The notes beneath the pieces were generated by a model that was given only the letters and a program-made list of their open reading frames with translations, was not told the DNA's origin and made no database searches. A stretch of 64,000 nucleotides of DNA, from assembly GCF_000212735.1 (NCBI RefSeq), contig NC_015513.1, positions 28,190 through 92,189 of the forward strand, given 5' to 3'. Source of the DNA: Haliscomenobacter hydrossis DSM 1100. GTDB lineage: Bacteria > Bacteroidota > Bacteroidia > Chitinophagales > Saprospiraceae. Of this stretch, positions 17,506 through 25,762 are shown piece after piece; the stretch's first letter is position 1; each line of letters opens with the position of its first letter. The position numbers and the translations under genes were made by a program.

Positions 17506-19011
17506 ATGATTAAGCGTAGACATTTTCTCCACAACACCATCTGGACAAGCAATGGCGTCCTTACTTTTCGCTATCCAATTGGCTGGATCACATCAGGTCT
17601 ATTGCTAATTGTTTTTCTTTGGTTGTTGAACACAGCAGCAGTACCCAGTCCAACGCCTCCGCTGGACAGGCCCAATATCCTTTTTTGCATCGCCGATGAT
17701 TGGTCCCTGCACGCCGGGGTGTACGGTGATGCGGTGGTGAAAACGCCACATATAGATCGTATCGCCAGCAGCGGGATAAAGTTCAAAAACGCTTTTTGCG
17801 CAGCTCCATCCTGTTCGCCCTCGCGAGCCGCCATCCTGACTGGTCGGTATCCACACCAATTGGACGAAGGCGGGAATTTGTGGGGAACCCTTCCCAAAAA
17901 ATACCCCAATTACAGCGATTTACTCGAAAAAAGTGGCTATTACGTGGGTATAGAAGGTAAAGGTTGGGGCCCCGGAAAATACGAAGTGGGCGGCTATGCC
18001 CAGAATCCTGCGGGGAAATCTTACAAAAATTTCACAGATTTTTGGCACAACAAACCTAAAAACCAGCCTTTCTGCTACTGGTTTGGCTCACATGACCCTC
18101 ACCGGCCTTATGAAAAAGGCCAGGGCAAAGCGGCAGGCCTTGATCCAACTCAGGTGAAAGTCCCTGCGTGGCTACCCGATACCCCTGAGATACGGGAAGA
18201 CATTGTGGATTACTATTTTGAAATTCAGCGTTTCGACCGCGAATTGGGCGAAATTGTGGAAAAATTGCGACAAAGCGGGGAACTGTCCAATACCCTCATC
18301 GTCATTACGGGCGACAATGGCATGCCTTTCCCCCGCGCCAAAGCCAATGTTTACGACGGAGGTAGTAATGTTCCTTTGATTATTTGCTGGGAAAATCAGC
18401 TCAAGGCGCAACCTAAAATAGAGGAGACGCTAGTAAGCTTGGTGGATTTGGCACCCACCTTTCTTGAATCTGCCAAGCTACCTATTCCTCTGGAAATGAG
18501 GGGTAAAAGTTTGTTGCCATACTTGACAAAAAAGACTAAATCCCATCGTAGCGAAGTGTTTTTGGAGCGCGAACGTCACGCCAACGTGCGGCGCGACAAT
18601 CAAAGCTATCCCATTCGGGCAATCCGAACCAAAGATTTTTTGTACATCAAAAACCTCCAACCGCTGCTGTACCCTGGTGGTGATCCTGAACTGTGGTTTG
18701 CGGTAGGTGAGTACGGAGACGTAGACGGTTCGCCGAGCAAGACCTTGATTTTGAGCGATACCCTGAAATTTCAGCCCTACTTTCAGTTGGCTTTTGCCAA
18801 GCGTCCTGCCGAAGAACTTTACGATTTGCGCATCGATCCTTTTCAACTCAAGAATGTTGCCAATCAAGCACCTTACGGTAAGGTGCAAAAAGCCCTGTTC
18901 AAAAAGATAAACGATTGGCAGAAAAGTACCCAGGATCCACGCTTTACAGGTGGAGATCCCTTCAGCACCTATCCTTATTATGGAGGTGCGGTCAAAAAAG
19001 ACTCCAAATGA
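17506..19011 (+). CDS. Type I sulfatase (formylglycine-dependent)
   Basis: The start at 17506 gives 501 residues. The active-site motif CSPSRAAILTGR holds the cysteine that anaerobic or aerobic maturases convert to formylglycine. Metal ligands are visible in NILFCIADDW and in ITGDNGMPFPRAKANVYDGG. Such enzymes remove sulfate esters from polysaccharides. The N-terminus is odd: MIKRRHFLHNTIWTSNG looks like the start of a Tat leader, and ~20 residues later a second hydrophobic segment (GLLLIVFLWLLNTAA) precedes the catalytic domain, as though two leaders had been joined. It lies in the glycan region after GH38 and the esterase and converges on the truncated IclR gene. Confidence 0.93.
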   Translation: MIKRRHFLHNTIWTSNGVLTFRYPIGWITSGLLLIVFLWLLNTAAVPSPTPPLDRPNILFCIADDWSLHAGVYGDAVVKTPHIDRIASSGIKFKNAFCAAPSCSPSRAAILTGRYPHQLDEGGNLWGTLPKKYPNYSDLLEKSGYYVGIEGKGWGPGKYEVGGYAQNPAGKSYKNFTDFWHNKPKNQPFCYWFGSHDPHRPYEKGQGKAAGLDPTQVKVPAWLPDTPEIREDIVDYYFEIQRFDRELGEIVEKLRQSGELSNTLIVITGDNGMPFPRAKANVYDGGSNVPLIICWENQLKAQPKIEETLVSLVDLAPTFLESAKLPIPLEMRGKSLLPYLTKKTKSHRSEVFLERERHANVRRDNQSYPIRAIRTKDFLYIKNLQPLLYPGGDPELWFAVGEYGDVDGSPSKTLILSDTLKFQPYFQLAFAKRPAEELYDLRIDPFQLKNVANQAPYGKVQKALFKKINDWQKSTQDPRFTGGDPFSTYPYYGGAVKKDSK

Positions 19012-19043
19012 AGCGATTTTTCAACCCTAATCTTTTCAACTTA

Positions 19044-19748
19044 TCAGAGACTGAGTTGGTCACCAATCTGTTTAGCACTTGCTTTCAGCGTCTGAATGAT
19101 GTCGTTCCGGTGCTCAGGGGTGCAGCGGTACTCCGGCAAAAACACACTCAACCCGGCAACAACCGTATTATTTACCACGATGGGTACGGCAAAGCCGCGG
19201 ATGTGCCCGTTTCCCATAAAGGTCATGGTCAGGCCTTCTTTTTTGATTTGGGCCAGGACTTCGAGCAATTTTTCCATCGAACTCCCCTCCTCCCAAAGTG
19301 CTGGATCGGGCAGGCCATTGTGTTGGATGAAACGCTCTAGTTCTTTTTCGGACAAATAAGCCAGGAGCAAACGTCCACTGGCGGTTTCGTATACATTGCG
19401 CTCCGAACGCATTTTTACCTGAATTTCCTGCTCCGAGTTGACCACGTGTAAAATGTAGCGCTTATAATTGCGCAATACCCCGAGCAGGCAGGATTCATTG
19501 AGCTTCGCGGTCAGTTTTTCCATGACCTCGCGGGCCGCAATGACCAGATCCTGGCCATAAGGCACTTCATTGGTCAAGCGGTACGCCGCTGGTCCGAGGC
19601 GGTAGCCTTTCTTTTTGCCAATGTGCTCCAGGTACCCTTTGTGTACCAGGGTTTTGTTGATGTTGGCGGCAGTCGCCTGATTGAGTTGGAGTTCATCTGC
19701 TATCTCGGTTAGCGTGATGGATTGCCCGTTGCGTTGGGCAACCAGCAC
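19044..19748 (-). pseudogene. IclR family transcriptional regulator, 5'-truncated
   Basis: The protein shows the IclR winged-HTH (ITLTEIADELQLNQATAANI...HKGYLEHIGKKKGYRLG) and the effector-binding domain (GRLLLAYLSEKELERFI, GFAVPIVVNNTVVAGLSVFLPEY). The usual first ~15-20 residues (an IQS..RAL.IL-type helix) are missing. The frame begins at VLVAQRNG, and upstream codons are antisense SusC sequence. The break falls in the same ~25 bp where the SusC fragment begins on the other strand. A GTG at 19748 might still start translation, but the first helix of the DNA-binding domain and the native promoter are gone. Confidence 0.85.
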
Positions 19749-20374
19749 TGGTGTATTATGATTTTGTAAAAACGGGCATCTGGCAGCTCGGCGAAGACGT
19801 CGACGCCAAAAAATATGGTTCCGTTGTTGGTGGCATCAAAGTCAAGGATGTCAATGGCAATGGCAGCATTGATCCTGGCGATCGGCAAATTCTGGGCTCT
19901 GATGTCCCCGATTTGGTAGGCGGGATGACGCATCGATTCGAGTTCAAAGGTTTTGACCTTTCCGTTTTGACTTTTGCCCGTTTTGGCAGCACCATTCAAA
20001 GCCCTTTTCATGGTTCATTCCGCTATTTGTCGGGCCGGATCAACCAATACAACATCGATTATTGGACCAAAAACAATCCAACCAACGAATACCCTCAGCC
20101 GAATGTCAATCAGACCTCACCCCTATACGGCTCTACCCTCTCCTATTTTGATGGCTCCTTCATCAAAATCAGGAACATCAACCTGGGCTACAGTTTTGCA
20201 CCAGCACTGTTGGAGAAATTGAGGCTGCAATCCTTGCGCATCTACGTCAGCGCCCAAAATCCGCTGGTGTTTTCGCCTTACACGTCCATACACAATGGCA
20301 TCGATCCCGAATTCCCTACCACCAGTACACCTTCGGTCAGAACCTTTTTGCTTGGCATCAACACCAAATTTTAA
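19733..20374 (+). pseudogene. SusC/RagA TonB-dependent transporter, C-terminal remnant
   Basis: About 213 residues remain of a protein normally ~1000 long. In-frame sequence VGQPALVYYDFVKTGIW is typical of the last third of SusC, followed by DVNGNGSIDPGDRQILG, FEFKGFDLSVLTFARFG and the terminal strand (TFLLGINTKF). The plug and most of the barrel are missing. Homology begins at about 19733, inside the first codons of the opposing IclR gene, so both lost their 5' ends at one junction. SusD follows 11 bp later and is intact, but without its transporter the pair cannot import. Confidence 0.9.
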
Positions 20375-20385
20375 CCATCGCAACC

Positions 20386-22041
20386 ATGAAAAAGAACCTA
20401 CTTTTCTTCTTTCTGGGGATCTGTTTTTTCCTCTCCTCTTGTTTGAGTCAACTCGAAGAAGATGTACGCTCGCAAGTTACGGATAGCCATTTGAGCACAG
20501 CAGCAGGTTTTCAGGAGGCGGTCAACGCCTCGTATGCCTCCCTTAAAACGGTTTTTTGTGCCCTGGAAGACAATGGTATCATTCCCCTCCTGACCACGTT
20601 TGGCACCGATACCTATACCAATGGTTTTGATGGTGGATTCAAAATGATGAATTTTTACAACAGCGACCTCAATCCCCGCACCAACGCCATCACGTTCAAT
20701 TGGAACAACTTGTATACCGCCATCAATACGTGCAATGCCGTCGTCAGCCGGGCACCCAATGTAACGGGTTTGACGGATGCGGTGAAAAATACCCGCGTTG
20801 CCGAGGTCCGGTTCATTCGGGCTGAATACTACTTTTTACTGGTGCAGCTGTTTGGCCCGGTTCATTTGTCCCTCAGCGAAACCACCGGGGTACAAACCAC
20901 GGCGACACGATCGCCCGTGAAAGACATTTACGATGCCATTGTCCAAGATCTGGAATTCGCCATTCAGAATCTGCCCATTAACCCTGCGCAATATGGCCGG
21001 GTGACCAAACCCGCCGCCGAAAATTTATTGGCGATGGTTTATTTGGCCCGCGCTACCTCCGAAGCCAAACAAGCGCAGGATTACGCCAAAGCAGCTGAAC
21101 TGGCCAAGGGCGTAATCAGCAAATACAATTTTAAACTACTGGATGATTTTGCCAAAATATTTGAACAAGGTTCCGCTGAAAAAAACGCGGAAGTAATCTG
21201 GGCCATCCAAAACACTAAAGATGTGATCGCCAATGGTCCCGGGAACACCATGCACTTGTATTTCATCATGAAGTACGACGATTTGATCGGGATGCAACGC
21301 GATATCGCCAATGGTCGGCCTTATGCCCGCTACAAACCGACCGATTTTGTGCTGAATACCCTGTTTGATCGGAAGTTGGATAGCCGGTATGAAAAAAGTT
21401 TTAAGCGGGTGTTTTATTGCAACAAACCGGGCACCTACACCATCAACGGCAAAGCGGTTGCGCTGGCCGCAGGCGATACCGCCGTGTATTTGCCCGATCG
21501 GGAATGGAGTGCCGCCGAAATCAGCCGGGCGAAATACAGCGTGTTTCCGCCCAGCCGTCAAAATGAGCGCGTTTTTCCCACGCTCATCAAGCACCTTGAC
21601 CCGCAACGTCAAGGCATCAACGACCAGCCTGGGTCCCGAGACTTCTTGTTTTTTCGGCTTGCCGAAACCTACCTCGTCGCCGCGGAAGCGCTCCTCATGA
21701 GTGGAAACAGCGCCGAGGCCGCCACCTACCTCAATATGGTGCGGCGGCGGGCCGCAAAAAGTGGAGCTACTCCTGCCGAAACGGAAGCCAACCGTCTGGC
21801 CATGGAAATCACGCCCAACCTCTTGACCCTTGATTTTGTGTTGGATGAGCGCGCCAGAGAGCTACTGGGTGAAGGCAACCGCTGGATTGATTTGGTGCGT
21901 ACGGGTAAACTCATTGAAAGGGTAAAAAAATACAATCCCGTTGCTGCCGCCAATATTCAGGACTTCCACGTTTTGCGGCCTATTCCGCAACAACAAATCG
22001 ACCGCACCGAGGGTGAGTTCAAGCAAAATCCCGGGTACTAA
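20386..22041 (+). CDS. SusD/RagB family outer-membrane glycan-binding lipoprotein
   Basis: This is a full-length SusD protein of 551 residues with a lipoprotein signal (MKKNLLFFFLGICFFLSSC). Family segments include VRFIRAEYYFLLVQLFGPVHL, FFRLAETYLVAAEALLMSG, FVLDERARELLGEGNRWIDLVRTG and the C-terminal PIPQQQIDRTEGEFKQNPGY. It would bind oligosaccharide at the cell surface for its SusC partner, but that partner survives only as the fragment just upstream. Promoter control has probably been lost with the SusC 5' half. A clear terminator follows. Confidence 0.95.
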   Translation: MKKNLLFFFLGICFFLSSCLSQLEEDVRSQVTDSHLSTAAGFQEAVNASYASLKTVFCALEDNGIIPLLTTFGTDTYTNGFDGGFKMMNFYNSDLNPRTNAITFNWNNLYTAINTCNAVVSRAPNVTGLTDAVKNTRVAEVRFIRAEYYFLLVQLFGPVHLSLSETTGVQTTATRSPVKDIYDAIVQDLEFAIQNLPINPAQYGRVTKPAAENLLAMVYLARATSEAKQAQDYAKAAELAKGVISKYNFKLLDDFAKIFEQGSAEKNAEVIWAIQNTKDVIANGPGNTMHLYFIMKYDDLIGMQRDIANGRPYARYKPTDFVLNTLFDRKLDSRYEKSFKRVFYCNKPGTYTINGKAVALAAGDTAVYLPDREWSAAEISRAKYSVFPPSRQNERVFPTLIKHLDPQRQGINDQPGSRDFLFFRLAETYLVAAEALLMSGNSAEAATYLNMVRRRAAKSGATPAETEANRLAMEITPNLLTLDFVLDERARELLGEGNRWIDLVRTGKLIERVKKYNPVAAANIQDFHVLRPIPQQQIDRTEGEFKQNPGY

Positions 22042-22048
22042 AAAAACG

Positions 22049-22089
22049 TAGCCACAAAATATTACTTTATCTTGTGGCTATGTTTTTTT
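22049..22089 (+). terminator. Rho-independent terminator after susD
   Basis: TAGCCACAA pairs with TTGTGGCTA around a 14-nt A/T loop, preceded by an A run and followed by TGTTTTTTT. It begins 7 bp after the susD stop. Confidence 0.85.
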
Positions 22090-22103
22090 CATGACCGTTT
22101 ACC

Positions 22104-22976
22104 ATGAAACCAATCCTAAAGATCGTCGATACCCAACAGAGCGAAGCCTTCCAACTGATGAAGGTGATGGATCCCTATTTTTTCCCTTCCTGGCATTTTC
22201 ATCCCGAATTGGAAATCATGCTGGTCCAGGAAGGAGCCGGAATTCGTTTTGTAGGCAATAGCATGGAACGTTTTCAAGCCGGAGATCTGGTTTTGTACGG
22301 AAGCAATATTCCGCACCTTTACCGCAGCGACAAGGAGTATTACCAAAAGGACTCCCCGCTCATTTCAAAAGCCACCGTCATCTATTTCAAAGAGAATTTT
22401 TTAGGGGAAAGTTTTTTGCAAGTCCCGTCCATGGCCCCCATCAAAAAACTCCTGGCGCTTTCCCGACGGGGCATCAAATTTAAGGGCAATGCCAAAGCAA
22501 AACTCCAGGAACTCATTCCCGGACTGGAAGGCCAAAAGAACAGCATTGGCCGGATCATCGACTTGCTGGCGATTTTGAAAATCATGGCCGAAACCAAAGA
22601 GTACGACTTGCTGCTGCAAACGGATTTTACCAAATACGTGAGTGAAAACGAATGTGAACGCATCAATAAAGTATACCAGTTCATCATTGATCATTACACC
22701 GAAAACCCAACCCTCGATGAGGTATCCGACATTGCCAACATGAGTGCAACCGCTTTTTGTCGCTTTTTTAAATCACATACCCAGAAGACCTATACCCAGT
22801 TTTTGAACGACATTAAAATCGACAATGCCTGCCGCTTGTTGCTGGATAAAAAAATGAGCATCTCTCAAATTTGTTTTGAAACAGGTTTCAATAACTTTAC
22901 CCACTTCAATAGTCAATTCAAAAAAATCATCGGCATTACGCCCAAGCAGTACCAGGCTACTCATTTGAATCGGTAA
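22104..22976 (+). CDS. AraC family transcriptional regulator (cupin plus HTH)
   Basis: The 290-residue protein has an N-terminal cupin with the segment PSWHFHPELEIMLVQEG and a C-terminal double HTH: TLDEVSDIANMSATAFCRFF and ISQICFETGFNNFTHFNSQF, ending GITPKQYQ. It shares the same architecture and many residues (WHFH.E.E, F.GNS....G, NIPHL) with the next AraC gene on the opposite strand, so the two look like diverged paralogues arranged tail to tail. It probably senses a sugar linked to the neighbouring oxidative cluster or SusD. The effector is unknown. Confidence 0.92.
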   Translation: MKPILKIVDTQQSEAFQLMKVMDPYFFPSWHFHPELEIMLVQEGAGIRFVGNSMERFQAGDLVLYGSNIPHLYRSDKEYYQKDSPLISKATVIYFKENFLGESFLQVPSMAPIKKLLALSRRGIKFKGNAKAKLQELIPGLEGQKNSIGRIIDLLAILKIMAETKEYDLLLQTDFTKYVSENECERINKVYQFIIDHYTENPTLDEVSDIANMSATAFCRFFKSHTQKTYTQFLNDIKIDNACRLLLDKKMSISQICFETGFNNFTHFNSQFKKIIGITPKQYQATHLNR

Positions 22977-22985
22977 AGTACAGTG

Positions 22986-23912
22986 TCATCTATCCATTTT
23001 CTTCCGATAGTCCACCGGACTTCCCTGAAACTGCTTGCGGAATAAGCGATTGAAATTCGACAGGTTTTTAAAGCCCGACTCGTAACAAATCTCGAGAATC
23101 GACCAATCGGTTTCTTTCAACAAACGGCAACTCTCATTCAGGCGCATTTCGATGACAAAGCTGAGGAAGGACTTCTGTGTGCGCGATTTGAAATACCGGC
23201 AAAAGGCCGACTCGGACAGATTGACCAATTTGGCCGCAGCCTGGATGGTGATGTCGTTTTTGTAGTGCAGCAGGGCATATTCCAGCACTTTGTGCATTTT
23301 TAGGCTGTCTTTGACATTGATGCCGCTGATGGTATTGATGGAAAGGGGTTGCAATTCGGAGGAAGTAGACAGTAGGCCAAAAATTTCGATCAAACCCTTC
23401 AAACGCCCAATTTTCCCCGCCTCCAGCATCTCGTATAGAAGGTGTTTGATCTTCATGCGCGTTTCGCCCAAAACCATGATGCCATTCATCGAGAGCGCCA
23501 GCACCTGTTTCATCTCGCTCATCTCTGGAGCGTTAAAAAATTGCTTGCCCAAAAAACCTTCCAAAAACTGCACCACAATCGAACTGGGTTTGACACTTGA
23601 GCCAGCTTGGTAAAATGAATCATCCGCCTTGAACAAGTGGGGGACGTTTTTGCCAATCAACGCAATTTCCCCTTCCTGGTAGCTGGAAAAACTGTTGCCG
23701 ATAAATTTCATCCCAAAGCCCCGCTCACAATACACCAGTTCGTATTCTTCATGAAAATGCCAAGGCGTTTCGAAGTACGGGGACTCGTATCGATTCACGA
23801 TGAACGAACTTCCCGTAGAAAGGGGAAGCTTCTGAAAAAGGGCGTTTTTGTTTAACTTTATTTTGGTCAAAATAGTATCATTAAAAGTTTGTTTGTAGTG
23901 GCAAGATAACAA
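22986..23912 (-). CDS. AraC family transcriptional regulator, divergent from the sugar-oxidation cluster
   Basis: The cupin carries ETPWHFHEEYELVYCERGFG and the HTH region carries TIQAAAKLVNLSESAFCRYF and ILEICYESGFKNLSNFNRLF. No in-frame ATG lies before the cupin, so translation probably starts at a non-ATG codon; TTG at 23912 gives 308 aa, and a start closer to LNKNALFQKLPL is also possible. It is divergent from the SDR gene with ~65 bp between them, which makes it the best candidate regulator of the 24-31 kb cluster. It is paralogous to the convergent AraC gene that ends 10 bp away. Confidence 0.88.
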   Translation of the reverse strand: MLSCHYKQTFNDTILTKIKLNKNALFQKLPLSTGSSFIVNRYESPYFETPWHFHEEYELVYCERGFGMKFIGNSFSSYQEGEIALIGKNVPHLFKADDSFYQAGSSVKPSSIVVQFLEGFLGKQFFNAPEMSEMKQVLALSMNGIMVLGETRMKIKHLLYEMLEAGKIGRLKGLIEIFGLLSTSSELQPLSINTISGINVKDSLKMHKVLEYALLHYKNDITIQAAAKLVNLSESAFCRYFKSRTQKSFLSFVIEMRLNESCRLLKETDWSILEICYESGFKNLSNFNRLFRKQFQGSPVDYRKKMDR

Positions 23913-23979
23913 GAGGAGTTGTTTTTTTGTACTATAGTCCGGTTTAACTTCAACTCATTGGTATTATTCTGACCAAGCC

Positions 23980-24759
23980 ATGCTGAAAAATAAAAAAATT
24001 GTCATCATAGGCGGCACCACCGGAATCGGGCTTTCAGCTGCCAAAGCCTTTGTCCATGCAGGAGCGCAGGTGGTTTTGGTGGGCAGAAATCCGGAAAGTG
24101 GCCAGGCTGCTCAAGCATTGTTGGGCGATAAAGCCGCCGTGATGGCCGCAGATGCTACCGACCCTGCCACTGCCGAAAAGGCCATTGATTTGTGCCTCGA
24201 AGCTTTTGGCGATTTTGATGGTTTGTACCACGTAGCGGGTGGCAGTGGACGCAAGTTTGGCGATGGCCCGCTGCACGAACTCAGTCTGGAAGGCTGGAAC
24301 AAAACCTTTGAGCTGAACCTTACCAGCCTCATGCTCTCCAATCAGGCCGCCATCCGCAGGTTTCGGGCTTTGGGCAAAGCCGGTACAATCCTGAATATGG
24401 GTTCCGTATTGGGTTTTTCACCTTCTCCTAAATACTTCGTCACCCATGCTTACGCGGCGACAAAATCAGCCGTGATTGGATTTACCAAATCCATTGCCGC
24501 CTATTACGCTGCCGATAACATTCGGGTCAATCTCCTGGCACCAGCCTTGGTGGAAACGCCCATGTCGGAACGCGCCAGCAGAGATGAGACCATCCTGAGC
24601 TTTGTCAAAACCAAACAGCCGCTGGATGGGGGTCGCAACGGCAGGCCCGAAGATTTGGATGGTGCGGCCATTTATTTCATGTCGGATGCTTCCAAATTCA
24701 CTACGGGCCAAACTTTGTATGTGGATGGTGGTTGGGAGGTGTCTGAGGGGCAGTATTGA
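23980..24759 (+). CDS. Short-chain dehydrogenase/reductase (SDR)
   Basis: The 259-residue classical SDR has a cofactor motif GGTTGIGLSAA, a GRN at the end of beta-2 that suggests NADP preference, a catalytic Ser in NMGSVLGF, and YAATK with the Tyr-x-x-x-Lys pair. The C-terminal TGQTLYVDGGWEVSEGQY is typical. It is the first gene of the forward cluster that continues with SIS, FAD oxidoreductase, lactonase-like, Gfo/Idh/MocA and GMC genes, so oxidation or reduction of a sugar or polyol is likely. A palindromic repeat element separates it from the SIS gene, so cotranscription is uncertain. Confidence 0.9.
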   Translation: MLKNKKIVIIGGTTGIGLSAAKAFVHAGAQVVLVGRNPESGQAAQALLGDKAAVMAADATDPATAEKAIDLCLEAFGDFDGLYHVAGGSGRKFGDGPLHELSLEGWNKTFELNLTSLMLSNQAAIRRFRALGKAGTILNMGSVLGFSPSPKYFVTHAYAATKSAVIGFTKSIAAYYAADNIRVNLLAPALVETPMSERASRDETILSFVKTKQPLDGGRNGRPEDLDGAAIYFMSDASKFTTGQTLYVDGGWEVSEGQY

Positions 24760-24763
24760 AACC

Positions 24764-24905
24764 CCGCCTGCGGCGGATGATCTAGACATAATTCCCCCGC
24801 AGATCACGCAGATTTACGCAGATAATGTCCTTTTTGAAAAAAATCTGCGTAAATCTGCGTGATCTGCGGGCTACTTTTTTCGCTTAAAAGCTCCGCCGCA
24901 GGCGG
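24764..24905. repeat. Nested palindromic repeat element (REP/MITE-like)
   Basis: The outer arms CCGCCTGCGGCGG and CCGCCGCAGGCGG enclose a 28-bp perfect inverted repeat (24796-24823 and 24843-24870) built from iterated ACGCAGAT/ATCTGCGT units around a ~19-nt loop. It fills the gap between the SDR and SIS genes and has no coding potential. Similar ATCTGCGT-type palindromes are widespread between genes in Bacteroidota; that is recollection, not tested here. It may act as a transcript end or stabiliser. Confidence 0.8.
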
Positions 24906-24950
24906 TGGCTAAATTTTCATAATTTCAACTCAACAGAATCGCGAGATCCG

Positions 24951-25757
24951 ATGTCTTATACACAAACCTACCTCCAAAAATGCCAGGGCCTACTGGAAAC
25001 TGTAGCCCAGCAAGAAAAAAACATCCAGCGCGTAGCCACCATTTTTGCCAAGTCCATCCTCGCTGGCCGCATGGTCCACGTGTTTGGCAGCGGCCACAGC
25101 CGCATCATGGTGGAGGAAATGTGGCCTCGTTACGGTTCCTTTCCCGGCTTTAATCCCATCGTCGAATTGTCCCTGACTTTTCACAACCTCGTCGTGGGTG
25201 CCAATGGGCAACGGCAGGCCATGTTTTTGGAAAATATACCCGGCCTGGCTACTCAAATTTTGCGGAATTTCGACCTGTCTGACGTAGATTCGGCGCTGAT
25301 CATTTCTTCCTCCGGCTGCAATGTGGTGCCCATCGAAATGGCCGAGTTGTTTCAACAAAAAGGCATCAAAACCGTGGGCATCATTTCCAAACTGCATTCC
25401 GAGGCCAGTACCAGCAAACGTCCCGATGGCCACAAACTGCAAGACTTCTGCGACATTGTACTCGATTCGGGCGCACCTGTCGGCGATGCGATGGTACACA
25501 TTGAAAACCTGGATACCCCCGTGGCACCAGGCTCTACCGTGGGGTCTTGTATGCTCATCAATTGCATCAAAGCCGAGTTGGCCAATTTGCTGACCCAGGC
25601 AGGCCACCCGCCCAAAGTATTGACTGCCGGAGCGGTGATTGGTGCCGAACGTGCCACCGAGTTGTTTCAAGCAGCTTACGACGAGCACGCCCATCGCATT
25701 TCGAGGATGTACAAAAAAGTGGGGATTCCGAGCTACGTTTCTGAGGAAAACCAATAA
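24951..25757 (+). CDS. SIS-domain sugar-phosphate isomerase-like protein
   Basis: The 268-residue SIS protein has a phosphosugar-binding fold with AGRMVHVFGSGHSRIMVEEM near residues 38-57 and the loop ALIISSSGCNVVPIEMAEL around residue 120. The repeat of serine-rich loops and the ending VLTAGAVIGAERATELFQAA match the UPF0309-type SIS family. These proteins isomerise or sense amino-sugar or keto-sugar phosphates. The gene ends 5 bp before the FAD oxidoreductase gene, so they are almost surely cotranscribed. The specific sugar phosphate is unknown. Confidence 0.87.
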   Translation: MSYTQTYLQKCQGLLETVAQQEKNIQRVATIFAKSILAGRMVHVFGSGHSRIMVEEMWPRYGSFPGFNPIVELSLTFHNLVVGANGQRQAMFLENIPGLATQILRNFDLSDVDSALIISSSGCNVVPIEMAELFQQKGIKTVGIISKLHSEASTSKRPDGHKLQDFCDIVLDSGAPVGDAMVHIENLDTPVAPGSTVGSCMLINCIKAELANLLTQAGHPPKVLTAGAVIGAERATELFQAAYDEHAHRISRMYKKVGIPSYVSEENQ

Positions 25758-25762
25758 AGACG

